Shown: positions 37,714 to 47,074 of the stretch, in pieces
Layout of the letters: each line of letters begins with the position of its first letter
How positions within the stretch are numbered: position 1 is the stretch's first letter
Source: Verrucomicrobiota bacterium
GTDB lineage: Bacteria > Verrucomicrobiota > Kiritimatiellia > RFP12 > UBA1067
Assembly: GCA_023269675.1 (NCBI GenBank)
Contig: JAHFSX010000046.1
Span: forward strand, 1-47,074
DNA: 47,074 nucleotides
Direction: 5' to 3'
Notes under the pieces: generated by a model
What the model was told of the DNA's origin: nothing
Databases searched by the model: none
What the model saw: only the letters and a program-made list of their open reading frames with translations
Made by a program: the position numbers and the translations under genes

Positions 37714-39450
37714 TCACACCATCCAGGGCGGACGCGTCGTGCGCGGCTTGTGGGCCGCGCCGCCTTCGCGCGGATGACCGAGCCCGACAGGCGGCTTCGC
37801 ACTGCGCGGCTTGTCGCCGGGGTGATGGGGCGGACGCTTCGGCCGTTCGCTCCTCACCTCATCGAGCCGCGGCGGACGCTCGGCGTCGGGCGCACGCTCT
37901 TGCATCGGCGGACGGCCCGCGTCGGGCGCACGCTCTTGGCGCGGCGCATGCCCCGCTTCGGGCGTGTACGCGGGACGCGCCGGACGGTTGCCGCCGTCCG
38001 CGGCGTCACGCCGGAAATCGGGCTGGTTACGGCCTTGGCTGCGGCCCGGCCGCTGCTGGCGTCCCGCATTGGCGGGGTGCACGTTCGGCGGACGGCGGTC
38101 TTTGTTACCCGCCCAGGCCGGACGCGGCAACTGATCCGGCACGCCTTTGCCTGCCGCGCGCTCGGCCTTCTCAGAGTGGAATTCATGGCCGGTTTCGACC
38201 TCGATCGGCTTCCGGATCATGCGCTCGACCGCACGCAACAGGTTGCGCTCCTCGGCGCTCACGAAGGAGATGGCCGCGCCGTCGGCGCCGGCGCGGGCCG
38301 TGCGCCCGATGCGGTGCACATACGACTCGGTCTCTTCGGGCAGATCAAAATTGATGACGTGCGTGATGCCGTCCACATCGATACCGCGCGACGCGATGTC
38401 CGTCGCGACCAGCACGCGCAGCTTGCCCGTACGGAAGGCGTTGAGCGCGTCCGTGCGTGCCCGCTGCGTCTTGTCGCTGTGGATCGCCTCGGCGCGGATG
38501 CCGGCCAGGCCCAACTTCTTCTCGATGCGGTCCGAACCGTGACGCGTCCGGGCGAACACGATGACCTTGCTGAGCTCGGGGCGGGTCTGAAGCAGGTGGA
38601 TCAGCAGGCTGTCCTTGTTCGGCTTATCCACGAACATGACCTTCTGGTTGATCTTGTCGACGGTCGGATGCTCCGGCGAGATCGTGACGTGCACCGGATT
38701 TTTGACCAGCGACATGGCCAGGCGCATCACCTCGGTCGAGAGCGTGGCCGAGAAAAACTGCGTGTGGCGCTCCGCCGGCAAGGCCGCGATGATGCGCTTG
38801 ATGTCGGGCAGGAAGCCCATGTCCAGCATGCGGTCGGCCTCGTCCAGCACGAACTCCTCGACGTTCTCGAGTGATACGTGCCCCTGCTCCATCAGGTCGA
38901 GCAGACGTCCCGGCGTGGCCACCACGAGCACAGCGCCGCGGTCGAGAGCGTTCACCTGCGGATACTGGCTGACGCCGCCGAAGACCACCGCGAAGGGCAA
39001 GCCCATATAAAGGCCGTACGTCGTCGTGCTGGTCGCGATCTGTGCAGCGAGTTCACGCGTCGGCGCGAGGATCAAGGCCCTCGGCTTGTTCCGCATGGTC
39101 TCTTTAGGATTCACGGCCAGCCGATGCAAAATCGGCAGCAGAAAGGCGGCGGTCTTGCCCGTGCCGGTCTGCGCGCATCCGAGCAGGTCGCGGCCTTCGA
39201 GCAGATGGGGAATCGCCTTTTCCTGGATCGGCGTGGGGGTCAAATATTTCTGTTCCGCCACCGCGTGTTGCAGCAGGGGATGAACCAAGCCGAAGACATT
39301 CTCGGCAAAGACCGCGGGGATCTCACCCTTGGGTTTCGGAATATGACGGGGTGCCTCGTGTTCGGCAAGTCCGGGATGGCGGTTACGACGACGAAAAGGA
39401 GGACGAGGACGGTTTCCGCCGCGCCGCTCATGAGATGATTCTGTATGCAT
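37714..39450 (-). CDS. DEAD-box ATP-dependent RNA helicase
   Basis: From ATG at 39448-39450 the product is 578 residues. A basic, low-complexity N-terminus of about 60 residues precedes the core: Q-motif PTPIQEKAIPHLL, Walker A AQTGTGKT, PTRELAAQ, DEAD box VLDEADRMLDMGF, SAT (FSATLS), then domain 2 with VATDIASRGIDV and HRIGRTARAG. The last ~190 residues are Arg/Pro/Ala-rich and disordered, as in RhlE-type helicases, and would bind RNA. It remodels structured RNA in ribosome assembly or decay. It is divergent from tilS. Specific family member (RhlE versus CsdA) cannot be fixed by eye. Confidence 0.92.
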   Translation of the reverse strand: MHTESSHERRGGNRPRPPFRRRNRHPGLAEHEAPRHIPKPKGEIPAVFAENVFGLVHPLLQHAVAEQKYLTPTPIQEKAIPHLLEGRDLLGCAQTGTGKTAAFLLPILHRLAVNPKETMRNKPRALILAPTRELAAQIATSTTTYGLYMGLPFAVVFGGVSQYPQVNALDRGAVLVVATPGRLLDLMEQGHVSLENVEEFVLDEADRMLDMGFLPDIKRIIAALPAERHTQFFSATLSTEVMRLAMSLVKNPVHVTISPEHPTVDKINQKVMFVDKPNKDSLLIHLLQTRPELSKVIVFARTRHGSDRIEKKLGLAGIRAEAIHSDKTQRARTDALNAFRTGKLRVLVATDIASRGIDVDGITHVINFDLPEETESYVHRIGRTARAGADGAAISFVSAEERNLLRAVERMIRKPIEVETGHEFHSEKAERAAGKGVPDQLPRPAWAGNKDRRPPNVHPANAGRQQRPGRSQGRNQPDFRRDAADGGNRPARPAYTPEAGHAPRQERAPDAGRPPMQERAPDAERPPRLDEVRSERPKRPPHHPGDKPRSAKPPVGLGHPREGGAAHKPRTTRPPWMV

Positions 39451-39578
39451 GTGCGGAGTTTTATACGCTTTATCCAACCTAATGTCAAGGCTCGGCATAG
39501 GCTATGTCGGCGGCCTTGTCGGGGGCTGGCTTCACTATCCGGTTGTGCCTGACCCGTATTCCCGCTTATGATGAGCGC

Positions 39579-41066
39579 ATGGATGGCTCCGAAAAAACTT
39601 TTTTTTACTGCGCCGATGCGGCACGGATTAGCGCGGTTCTGTCGTCGCATCTCCGCCGCCACACCCTCTTGCAGGGCGTGACCCGCTTGGGCCTCGCCGT
39701 TTCGGGCGGGGCCGATTCGGTGGCGCTGTTCCACCTGATGCTGCCCGTGTGCCGCGCGGCGGGCATCACGGTCACCGTGGTGCACCTCGACCACGGCTTG
39801 CGGGCCGAAGCAGAGGCTGAGGCACGCTTCGTGTGCGAACTGGCCGCGCGCGCGAAGGTCTTGGCGCTCTGCGAGAAGGTTTCGGTCCCGGAGCGCATGC
39901 GGAGCGGCATCTCGCTCGAAATGGCGGCGCGCGCAGCCCGCATGACGTTTTTTGCTCAATGTTGCGATGCGGCCGGCCTTGACGCCATCGCCACGGGACA
40001 CCAGGCGGACGATGTGGCGGAAAACCTGCTGTTGCGGCTCGCGCGCGGCGCGGGCGCCGCCGGACTCTCCGGCCTCCGCCCCCTCTCCCGAATCGCGCAG
40101 CCCACCACGCCCGTTTCCGCCGCCATCACTCACCTCACCCTGATCCGCCCCTTGCTCACGCTCTCCGCCGCAGCTTTGCGCGCATGGCTCAGGCAAAACG
40201 GCCACACGTGGTGCGAGGATCTGTCGAACGGCGATTGCGCGATCCCCCGCAACCGCATCCGCAACGACGTATTGCCGCATCTCGAAGCCACCTGGAGGCC
40301 TGACTTGCGCGCGCGCCTGTGCCAGTCGGCCGAAGCCCTGCGCGAAGACGACGCCCTGCTTGAGACGTTGGCCACACGACAGCTCGAAGCCCTGACGGAG
40401 AAGCCGCGTGATGGGGCCGCGGAGCACGGCGAGGCCCTTCCGGTTGTCTCGCTCTGCCGGCAAGCGCCCGCTCTGCAGCGCCGCATCCTCAGACTGTGGC
40501 TCTTCCGCGAGCAGCTTCCCGAAGCGGCCGGGCTTGAGACCACGCTCGCCCTGCTGACCCAGTGCCAACGGCCGGACGACTGGCAATACCAATTGCCCGG
40601 CGGCTCTCTGGCGGTCTGCCGCACCGGTCTGCTGACCGTTGCCCGTGCCGACGCGGCCGTGACGGAAGAGGCGGAGGTCGTCGGTCACACATGTTTCACA
40701 TGGGGAACCGCGACGATTCAGGCCGAACCGGACCGCGGCGTGAGCAGCGTGGCCGAGGGCATCGGGACCTATCCGGCCGTCTGCACGCTGGACGCGGCCC
40801 GCTTGAAGGGCAAGCGGTTGTGCGTGCGCGCGCGGCAGCCGGGTGACCGTATCGCTCCGACCGGCCTTGACGGTTCCAAAAAAATCCAGGATCTTTTCAC
40901 CGACGCTAAAATTCCCGAGCATCTGCGCGACACGCTTCCGCTGTTCGTGTGCGACAACGAGGTCGTCTGGGTTCCTGGTTATCGCATCTCGCGGCACTAT
41001 GCGGTGCCCGCGCCTGACGCGCCCAGCCTGCGCATCACCGTGCGGCAGAAACCGCACGCCACATAG
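39579..41066 (+). CDS. tilS: tRNA(Ile)-lysidine synthase TilS
   Basis: From ATG at 39579 the product is 495 residues; an in-frame ATG at 39504 would run across the promoter region shared with the divergent helicase gene. The N-terminal PP-loop SGGADS (residues 42-47) binds ATP, and HLDHGLRAEAEAEARFV and TGHQADDVAENLLLRLARG are family signatures. The C-terminal domain includes RARQPGDRIAPTGLDGSKKIQDLF, which holds the tRNA acceptor. It converts C34 of tRNA-Ile(CAU) to lysidine so that AUA is read correctly, an essential function. Length is normal. Confidence 0.93.
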   Translation: MDGSEKTFFYCADAARISAVLSSHLRRHTLLQGVTRLGLAVSGGADSVALFHLMLPVCRAAGITVTVVHLDHGLRAEAEAEARFVCELAARAKVLALCEKVSVPERMRSGISLEMAARAARMTFFAQCCDAAGLDAIATGHQADDVAENLLLRLARGAGAAGLSGLRPLSRIAQPTTPVSAAITHLTLIRPLLTLSAAALRAWLRQNGHTWCEDLSNGDCAIPRNRIRNDVLPHLEATWRPDLRARLCQSAEALREDDALLETLATRQLEALTEKPRDGAAEHGEALPVVSLCRQAPALQRRILRLWLFREQLPEAAGLETTLALLTQCQRPDDWQYQLPGGSLAVCRTGLLTVARADAAVTEEAEVVGHTCFTWGTATIQAEPDRGVSSVAEGIGTYPAVCTLDAARLKGKRLCVRARQPGDRIAPTGLDGSKKIQDLFTDAKIPEHLRDTLPLFVCDNEVVWVPGYRISRHYAVPAPDAPSLRITVRQKPHAT

Positions 41067-41151
41067 AGAAAACCGGTGCCGCCCTGAACGGCAAAGATGC
41101 ATACGGGGACGCCTCCCCTGCGCAGGGATACGTAGGGCAAATTGGAATGTG

Positions 41152-41173
41152 GCATGCCCATCCTTGGGCATGC
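41152..41173 (+). terminator. Hairpin after tilS / before the GH2 gene
   Basis: GCATGCCCA (41152-41160) and TGGGCATGC (41165-41173) pair perfectly around TCCT. It lies 86 bp after tilS and 53 bp before the next start; there is no clear U-run, so it could be a terminator or a 5' leader element. Confidence 0.45.
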
Positions 41174-41225
41174 AGCAGCCGTCGGGAGAAGAAAGCCGCA
41201 ATTTTTGACAAAAGAGGAGATGGCG

Positions 41226-44087
41226 ATGAATCGGATAAGCTTGAGGGTTGGTCTGGTGTTGGCAATGTGCATATCGTCGGCTATTGCCGAAAACTTCGGG
41301 CTGCGCGAAAAACAGCCCGCGGTACAACTTCCGCAATCGAAGGCCGCCCAACAGACTGCGGTTCATAGAGCCAAGGCGCCCGAAACTCCGGTCGCAGAGC
41401 GGTTGAACGTCTCGGCGGCGGACGAATGGCTGATCGCTGCGGGATGGAAGCTGACAGCGGCCGATGCGGTCTGGTCCTCCCCCTCCTCGCTGTTCGACCC
41501 CGCGTGCGACACCTCGGCGTGGTACGACGCGACCGTGCCCGGCACCGTGCTCACCACGCTGGTTGATCAAGGCGTGTACCCCGATCCGTATTACAGCCTC
41601 AACAACCTCGCCATTCCGGAGAGCCTCTGCCGCAAGGAGTGGATCTACCGCGTGGTGTTCAACGCGCCGCAGACGTCCAAAGGGAGGCAGACCTGGCTGA
41701 TCTTAAACGGGGTGAACTACCGCGCGGCGGTCTACCTCAACGGCACCCGCGTGGGCGATCTCGCGGGCGCGTTCACGCGCGGCCAATTCGCCGTGACGTC
41801 CCTGCTGCAGCCGGCGGGCAACGTGCTGGTCGTGCGCGTCCAGCCGCCGCCCAATCCCGGCATCCCGCACGAGGAGTCGATGCGCTCGGGCGGCCAGGGA
41901 CCGAACGGCGGTCAGCACTGCATGGACGGGCCGACCTTCATCTCCTCCGAGGGCTGGGACTGGGTGCCGGGCATCCGTGACCGCAACATGGGGCTGTGGC
42001 AGAGCGTATGCCTGCGCGTGACCGGCGACGTCACACTCGCCGACCCGCAAGTGATCACCGATCTGCCGCTGCCCGACCTTGACCGCGCCGACGTCACCCT
42101 GCGCGTCACCGTCAGCAACACGGCCAAGGAATCCCGGCAGATGGTGCTGAAAGCCGAAGTCGCCCCGTGGCAGAGCGTGCCGGGCATGGCCGAGACGGTC
42201 GTGAGCGTCAGCCAGCCGTTTACGCTCGCGGCCGGCGAGACGCGCGTAGTGGAACTCGCGCCGCAGGCGCACCCCGCGCTGACGCTGAAGAGCCCGAAGC
42301 TCTGGTGGCCCAACGGCTACGGCAAGCCGGACCTGTATCAGGCGACGCTGCGGCTCACCGACGCGGGCGGCGCGGTATCGGACACCGCGTCCGCGCGCTT
42401 CGGGGTGCGCGAACTCTCCTACACGCTGAGCGTGGACACGCCCGAGCGCAAAGACTGGCGCGTGGAGCTGAACCCGCTGACCGCCTACGCGCAGGGCAAG
42501 CCGCTCGTGAACAACCTCGACCGGCGCGAGGTGGACGGCAAGGTCTGCGTGCCGAAGCTTTACGCGGGCGCGGACCCCGCGCTGCTGGCAGCGAGCGACG
42601 ACACGGCCATGGGCCCCTATCTGGTGATCAAGGTGAACGGCGTGCCTATCTTCTGCCGCGGCGGCAACTGGGGCATGGACGACGCCATGAAGCGCGTCTC
42701 GCGCGCCCGGCTGGAACCGGCCATGCGCCTCCACCGCGACGCGGGGTTCACCATGGTGCGCAACTGGACCGGAGAGAACACGGAGCCTGAGTTCTTCAAC
42801 CTGTGCGACGAATACGGGCTGCTGGTGTGGAACGACTTCTGGTACTCCACGCAGGGCTACAACCTGGAACCCAACGACCACGCGCTCTTTCTCGCCAACA
42901 TACGCGAGACGGCGCGGCGTTACCGCAACCACCCGAGCCTCGCCATCTGGTGCCCGCGCAACGAGGGCTGGGCCAACGACATCCTTGAGCCGCAGATCGC
43001 GGCTTTGCTGGCGCGCGAGGACCCCACGCGCCACTACCACGGCAACTCGCGCCTGCAGAACCTGCGGGCGAGCGGCCCCTGGTCGTTTTTCGAAAAGGTG
43101 TCCGACTATTACACCAAGCTCGCCTTCGGCTTCAACACCGAGCTGGGCAACTTCGCGGTGCCGACCTTCGAGACGCTGAAGAGCTTCATTCCGGCCGAGG
43201 ACCTCTGGCCGATCGGAGACGTGTGGTACTACCACGATTTCCACGCCGAGCACAATCAGCCGCAGTACCGCAAGGCGATCGCCGAACGCTACGGCGAGCC
43301 CGCCAACGCCGAGGAGTTCTGCCGCCGGGCGCAGCTTGTGAACTACGAGAGTTTCCGTGCCATGTTCGAGGCGTGGAACAGCCGGCTCTGGAACAACACC
43401 AGCGGCCTGCTGCTCTGGATGAGCCACCCGGCCTGGCCCAGCATGATCTGGCAGCTCTACTCCTGCGACTTCGAGACCACGGGTGCCTACTTCGGCGCGA
43501 AAAAGGCGTGCTCGCCGCTGCACATCCAGATGAACGCGCACGACCGCAAGGTCGTGGTGTTGAATGTGACGCGCACGCCGCTGACGGACGTCACGGCGCG
43601 GCTCGAGTGCTACGGTCTGGACGGACACGAGACCGGCAAACCGCAAGAGCAGCGGGTGTCGGCCGCGGCTAACGCGAAGACCGACTGCTTCGTGGCCGAG
43701 CTGCCGTTGTCCGATGCGCCGGTGCTGGCGCGGCTGACGCTTTCGGATGCGTCGGGACGCGTGGTCGCGCTGAACGACTACTGGCAGCCGGGCAAAGACC
43801 AGTTCCGGTCACTCTCAGCAGCCGGCAAGGTAAAGATCGATGTCGCTCTTTCACAGGTAGGCGGCAAAAGCGTGACCGTGCGGGTCATGAACAGCGGCAA
43901 GACGGTCGCCAGCGCTGTGAAGTTGCACTTGGTCAATGCCGCGACCGGCGAACGGGTTCTGCCGGCCTATTTCTCCGACGGCTGGTTCAACCTGCTGCCG
44001 GGCGAGAGCCGCGACATCGCGCTGGAAGGTTGGGCTGAGGGCGTTACGCTTGACGCGTGCCGCGTCAGCGCGTCATGCGAGTGGTAA
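41226..44087 (+). CDS. Secreted glycoside hydrolase family 2 enzyme (exo-beta-glucosaminidase/mannosidase-like)
   Basis: The start ATG at 41226 has GAGGAG six bases upstream. A signal peptide (MNRISLRVGLVLAMCISSAIA) is followed by the GH2 order: sugar-binding-like beta sandwich (WLIAAGWKL ... GTVLTTLVDQGVYPDPYY), immunoglobulin-like domain, then the TIM barrel with GGNWGMDDAMKR, FTMVRNWTGENTEPEFFN and RNEG (acid/base Glu580), FNTELG (nucleophile Glu639), and C-terminal beta domains. GTVL...DPYY and DEYGLLVWNDFW are typical of the exo-beta-D-glucosaminidase/mannosylglycoprotein endo-beta-mannosidase branch. It should release sugars outside the cytoplasm. Substrate cannot be fixed by eye. Convergent with the second GH2 gene. 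Confidence 0.85.
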   Translation: MNRISLRVGLVLAMCISSAIAENFGLREKQPAVQLPQSKAAQQTAVHRAKAPETPVAERLNVSAADEWLIAAGWKLTAADAVWSSPSSLFDPACDTSAWYDATVPGTVLTTLVDQGVYPDPYYSLNNLAIPESLCRKEWIYRVVFNAPQTSKGRQTWLILNGVNYRAAVYLNGTRVGDLAGAFTRGQFAVTSLLQPAGNVLVVRVQPPPNPGIPHEESMRSGGQGPNGGQHCMDGPTFISSEGWDWVPGIRDRNMGLWQSVCLRVTGDVTLADPQVITDLPLPDLDRADVTLRVTVSNTAKESRQMVLKAEVAPWQSVPGMAETVVSVSQPFTLAAGETRVVELAPQAHPALTLKSPKLWWPNGYGKPDLYQATLRLTDAGGAVSDTASARFGVRELSYTLSVDTPERKDWRVELNPLTAYAQGKPLVNNLDRREVDGKVCVPKLYAGADPALLAASDDTAMGPYLVIKVNGVPIFCRGGNWGMDDAMKRVSRARLEPAMRLHRDAGFTMVRNWTGENTEPEFFNLCDEYGLLVWNDFWYSTQGYNLEPNDHALFLANIRETARRYRNHPSLAIWCPRNEGWANDILEPQIAALLAREDPTRHYHGNSRLQNLRASGPWSFFEKVSDYYTKLAFGFNTELGNFAVPTFETLKSFIPAEDLWPIGDVWYYHDFHAEHNQPQYRKAIAERYGEPANAEEFCRRAQLVNYESFRAMFEAWNSRLWNNTSGLLLWMSHPAWPSMIWQLYSCDFETTGAYFGAKKACSPLHIQMNAHDRKVVVLNVTRTPLTDVTARLECYGLDGHETGKPQEQRVSAAANAKTDCFVAELPLSDAPVLARLTLSDASGRVVALNDYWQPGKDQFRSLSAAGKVKIDVALSQVGGKSVTVRVMNSGKTVASAVKLHLVNAATGERVLPAYFSDGWFNLLPGESRDIALEGWAEGVTLDACRVSASCEW

Positions 44088-44154
44088 ACGTAAAAAGTCA
44101 GGTAGGCCGGAAGAAGAATTCTTGCCGAAGGGCTCTTCACTGTGTTGCGTTGCG

Positions 44155-44223
44155 GGCTGAAGCGGGACAACATGCCTTGTCTGAACAGGCCTTCGGCATC
44201 CGTATGTTGTACCGGCTTCAGCC
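44155..44223. terminator. Long imperfect hairpin between the convergent GH2 genes
   Basis: GGCTGAAGCGGGACAACAT (44155-44173) is complementary to the segment ATGTTGTACCGGCTTCAGCC (44203-44222) with two mismatches. It lies between two convergent genes and could stop transcription from both sides. Confidence 0.55.
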
Positions 44224-44243
44224 GGCGGTTCGACATTGTTGCC

Positions 44244-46829
44244 CTACCGGCCCGCGTAAGTTCGGCGCAGGTGTGTGACCGTCAGCGCCTTGACAAAGTC
44301 GGCGTAATCCGTCTTGTCTTTGGGAGTGAATGTGAGGGTCACGGGGCGGCCGGGCAGCAGGGTGAAGCTGTTGTCGTCGAACTCGCCGCGAATGCCGCTG
44401 ACGTTGGCCCAGACGAAGAACGCGGGCTTGTCAGTGGTCAATGTCACGGTCCACTTACCGTTCCGCTCGGCGGGAATAGCATCGACGGCCGCGTCGCCCA
44501 AGTCGCAGCGTTTAAAGGCACCGAAAAACCACTCGTTGCGATGAACCTCTTTCGTCCCGCCGGGGTTGGCCGTCAGCACGACCTCCAGGAAGCGCTGATC
44601 CAATTCCTTGCCGGAGCCGAAAGCTGAGACAGGCAGGCGTCCGAGCAGCAGCGCTGAACGCGGCGCCACGTCGCCCGTCAGGCTCACCGTTTGCATTTTT
44701 TTGCCGTTGTAGCCCCACAACTCGACCGCCGCCTCCGCCTTGGCCGTCACCGCACGGTCATTGACCGCCCAGACCTCGATGTTGGTGGGATCGTTATCCG
44801 CAGGCACCACCATCACCGCGACCGGCGCGTAGAAACGCTTGGCCTGGTAGTGCAGGTGCTTCCACTTGCCCCCGTACTCGAGGCTCGACCACGAGGCCAC
44901 GGGCCAGTTGTCGTTGAGCTGCCAATAGAGTGTGCCCATACAGCGGGGCTGGAGATGCCGCCACGCCTCGACCGCCGTCTTGATGGCGATGCCCTGCTGT
45001 ACCTGCGACAGATACAGGGTGCTCTCGAAACTTTCCGGAAAACGGAAGTAACGGGACATGGTCTCCATGATGCGGGAGTTGCCGCCGGTGTTCTTCTGGT
45101 GATGCTCGAAGTCCGGCGCCGTGGGATTCAGCTGGTCCGGCGAGCAGTAGGTCTTGGCCACGTCGAGCGACGAGAAGGACTGGAAGCCGAACTCGGAACA
45201 GAAGCGCGGCTTGACGCTGTAGAACGCCGAGAAGTTCTTGTTCTCATGCCATACGGTCCAGTAGTGCATGTCGCCGCGGTTGTCGTCGTGCCAGGCATCG
45301 CTGAAATCACCGGGGCCGGCGCAGGGCGACGAGGGCCAGAACATGCGGGTCGAATCGTATTTCGCGATGGTCTCGCTCAACACGCGGCTGAGGCGGTCGT
45401 AGTTGAGCAGGTAGAGGTCGCGGTTCTTCTTGCTCGGCTCAAACCACGTGAGCGCGCCGATGCACTCGTTGTCGCCGCACCACAGGGCAATGGAGGCGTG
45501 GTCACGCAGGCGGCGGAGCTGATGGGCCAGCTCGGCTTCGACCTCACCCAGAAACGCGGGATCCGAGGGGTACAGCGCGCAGGAGAACATGAAGTCGTGC
45601 CACACCATGAGCCCCAGTTCGTCGCAGGTGTTGTAGAAAATGTCGTCCTCGAACTGACCGCCGCCCCACAAGCGGATCATGTTCATGTTGGCGGACTGCG
45701 CCGACCCGAGCAGGTCGCGGTAACGGTCCGGGGTTTGACGCGCGGTCAGCGCGTCGCAGGGAATCCAGTCCGCGCCCTTGCAATAGATGTCCACCCCGTT
45801 GACGCGGAAGGTCATGCTCATGCCGGGCTTGGCATTTTTGTTATTCGCATCGACCGGGTCGGGCTTGTTGATCACCTCGATGGTCCGCAGGCCGAGCTTG
45901 CGCGAAAGGGTTCCGTCGCCCACGGTGACGGTCAGATCGTAAAGGGCCTGCTCGCCCGCGCCGTTGGGCCACCACAGGCGAGGGTTGTTGACGGTGAGGG
46001 ATGCGCTGACGCGGTTCGCGCCGGGCTTGAGCGAAACCGGAACATGGACCTTGGCATCGCCCAGCGTCACTCCCAGCATGGTGTCTCCTCCGGCGGGCGC
46101 GGTCACCTCGGCGGTCACCGTCACCTCGCACCGGCCGGGCTGGTGACGCTGGTCGCAAAAAACGTAGTCTATGCGCGCCACATCCGTGGCGATGAGCTCG
46201 GTCTTCCCCGCGAACCCGGCCACCATCAGGGCGATGCCCCAATCCCAGCCGCCGTTGCAGGCGGGCTTGCGGATCAGGTTGATATGCCTCACCGTGGCGT
46301 TTTCCACGATCGGCAACGGAAACGGAAGCGCGTTCGCGAGCTCTTCCGTGATCAGCTCCGCGCTCTTGAACCAAGCGGTGATCGTGTTCTTGCCGGGCTT
46401 GAGCAGCGGCTTGATCTCAAAGTCGTAGCGGCGGAAACGGTTGCCCGTATCTCCGACCTTCTGTCCGTTGATGCTGATGGTGCAGAAGGTGTCGACGTGC
46501 TCCAGACGCAGGCAAACCGAATTCCGGGAAAGCAGGTCCGCTGACACGTCGAAGCTGCGCTCGACGAGCCACTCCTTCTTGCCCACCCACTGCACCTCGT
46601 CCTCGTTGCGGCCGAAGTACGGATCGGGGATGAGCCCCGCCGCCAGCAGGGCGCTGTGCACGTCGCCGGGCACGGTCATGGGTATGGAGGGCTTGTCGCC
46701 ATCGGCCTGGCGCACCGACCATGTCCCCGCGAGATCGACCACGTTTGGCCGGGCCATCGCGGCCATCGCGCCTCCCGCACAAACTCCCCATGCAAGCGAT
46801 GCGACCAACAACCGGTGACTCACCTTCAT
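44244..46829 (-). CDS. Secreted beta-mannosidase, GH2
   Basis: The 861-residue protein has a signal peptide (SLAWGVCAGGAMA), then a GH2 beta-mannosidase layout: LAGTWSVRQADGD, TVPGDVHSALLAAGLIPDPYFG, KEWLVERSFDVSADLL, CNGGWDWGIALMVAGFAG (the WDWG motif typical of beta-mannosidases), GADWIPCDALTARQTPDRYRDLL, WGGGQFEDDIFYNTCDELGLMVWHDFMF, acid/base Glu in WCGDNECIGAL and nucleophile Glu in CSEFGFQS. It removes terminal beta-mannose from oligosaccharides. ATG at 46827-46829 with GGAGCTGC upstream. Complete length. Likely functions with the other secreted GH2 enzyme on the same glycan. Confidence 0.92.
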   Translation of the reverse strand: MKVSHRLLVASLAWGVCAGGAMAAMARPNVVDLAGTWSVRQADGDKPSIPMTVPGDVHSALLAAGLIPDPYFGRNEDEVQWVGKKEWLVERSFDVSADLLSRNSVCLRLEHVDTFCTISINGQKVGDTGNRFRRYDFEIKPLLKPGKNTITAWFKSAELITEELANALPFPLPIVENATVRHINLIRKPACNGGWDWGIALMVAGFAGKTELIATDVARIDYVFCDQRHQPGRCEVTVTAEVTAPAGGDTMLGVTLGDAKVHVPVSLKPGANRVSASLTVNNPRLWWPNGAGEQALYDLTVTVGDGTLSRKLGLRTIEVINKPDPVDANNKNAKPGMSMTFRVNGVDIYCKGADWIPCDALTARQTPDRYRDLLGSAQSANMNMIRLWGGGQFEDDIFYNTCDELGLMVWHDFMFSCALYPSDPAFLGEVEAELAHQLRRLRDHASIALWCGDNECIGALTWFEPSKKNRDLYLLNYDRLSRVLSETIAKYDSTRMFWPSSPCAGPGDFSDAWHDDNRGDMHYWTVWHENKNFSAFYSVKPRFCSEFGFQSFSSLDVAKTYCSPDQLNPTAPDFEHHQKNTGGNSRIMETMSRYFRFPESFESTLYLSQVQQGIAIKTAVEAWRHLQPRCMGTLYWQLNDNWPVASWSSLEYGGKWKHLHYQAKRFYAPVAVMVVPADNDPTNIEVWAVNDRAVTAKAEAAVELWGYNGKKMQTVSLTGDVAPRSALLLGRLPVSAFGSGKELDQRFLEVVLTANPGGTKEVHRNEWFFGAFKRCDLGDAAVDAIPAERNGKWTVTLTTDKPAFFVWANVSGIRGEFDDNSFTLLPGRPVTLTFTPKDKTDYADFVKALTVTHLRRTYAGR

Positions 46830-47074
46830 AGCAGCTCCCTTTACAGCTTGACCGAAACGCCTGATGGCGCAGGGCCGACACAGACTTTGATAATCGGATT
46901 AAAATATAAGATTAAGTCTGTCCCGTCAAATGAAGTTGTGCGGCGCCGCGATTGGCGCGAAGTGCAAAATGAAACGCACGCTTCCGAAAAAAATGGAAAA
47001 GTCGGGGAAGGAGGCGAGGAAGCCCCGGGACCCGGAGAGCCCGAAGGGCTTTCCGGGAGGGCTGACGCAGCGCC
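46830..47074. other. Upstream region of the beta-mannosidase gene and right edge
   Basis: AT-rich bases at 46880-46925 are the probable promoter zone of the leftward beta-mannosidase gene. At 47031-47057 CCCGGAGAGCCC and GGGCTTTCCGGG form a 12-bp stem (one mismatch). A rightward frame opens at 46930 and continues off the edge but has repeat-like composition, so I do not call it a gene. Confidence 0.45.

Noticed and set aside
46930..47074. Open rightward frame running off the right edge
   Set aside because: It starts in the promoter region of the divergent beta-mannosidase gene and reads through a GC-rich hairpin; too short and repeat-like to call.

Overview
The window is high-GC bacterial DNA with two parts. 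From the left edge to about 35.1 kb it is an integrated phage-derived element. From about 35.1 kb to the right edge it is ordinary chromosome: initiator tRNA-Met, tRNA-Arg, thiD-thiC, a DEAD-box RNA helicase, tilS and two secreted glycoside hydrolase family 2 enzymes. Exported GH2 beta-mannosidase-type enzymes fit a Gram-negative glycan degrader. A Verrucomicrobiota/Kiritimatiellota-like or Lentisphaerota-like host is my guess from overall style only; nothing in the window proves the taxon.

Layout of the element. A leftward early operon (7.95 to 1.65 kb) holds an excisionase/MerR-like HTH protein, a winged-helix protein plus a small DnaD-C-like partner, a DnaB-type helicase, two small proteins, then (after an insertion) a phosphoribosyltransferase, a RadC/JAB protein, two small proteins and a DUF2958 protein. 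Rightward from 8.08 kb come the packaging and head genes: small terminase, HTH protein, large terminase, portal, a repeat-rich scaffold-like protein, an N4-gp56-type major capsid protein, a probable decoration protein, a head-tail adaptor, small proteins, a holin-like protein and a lipoprotein-like protein. I see no tape measure, tail tube, baseplate or tail fibre gene. Next are a RelE/HigB-type toxin-antitoxin pair, a leftward defence operon (type III mod-res, a DUF4062-like/ORF6C-like protein, a GIY-YIG protein with a YozE-like domain) and a tyrosine integrase beside tRNA-fMet. Integrase, replication, packaging and capsid without tails suggests either a degraded prophage or a capsid-forming satellite that borrows tails.

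The most unusual part is a stretch of about 4.9 kb (9.77 to 14.65 kb) with no convincing gene, lying between the small and large terminase genes. It holds about twenty copies of the octamer TGTGGCAG/CTGCCACA, many paired as perfect hairpins, a diverged tandem duplication of about 850 bp, C-run and G-run blocks near its two ends, a factor-independent-type terminator, ten hairpins with a near-constant TATCCT loop but different, always complementary stems, and an array of four palindromic CTAGTCTA iterons. Just upstream are three small lower-GC genes, two separated by integron attC-like hairpins. Other lower-GC small genes (several membrane or secreted) interrupt the element at 0 to 1.5, 4.6, and 19.2 to 20.4 kb, some bordered by direct repeats.

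Signs of decay: the helicase gene has an in-frame amber codon 28 codons after its natural start and a Cys in place of the Walker A Gly, while the integrase, restriction-modification and capsid genes look intact.
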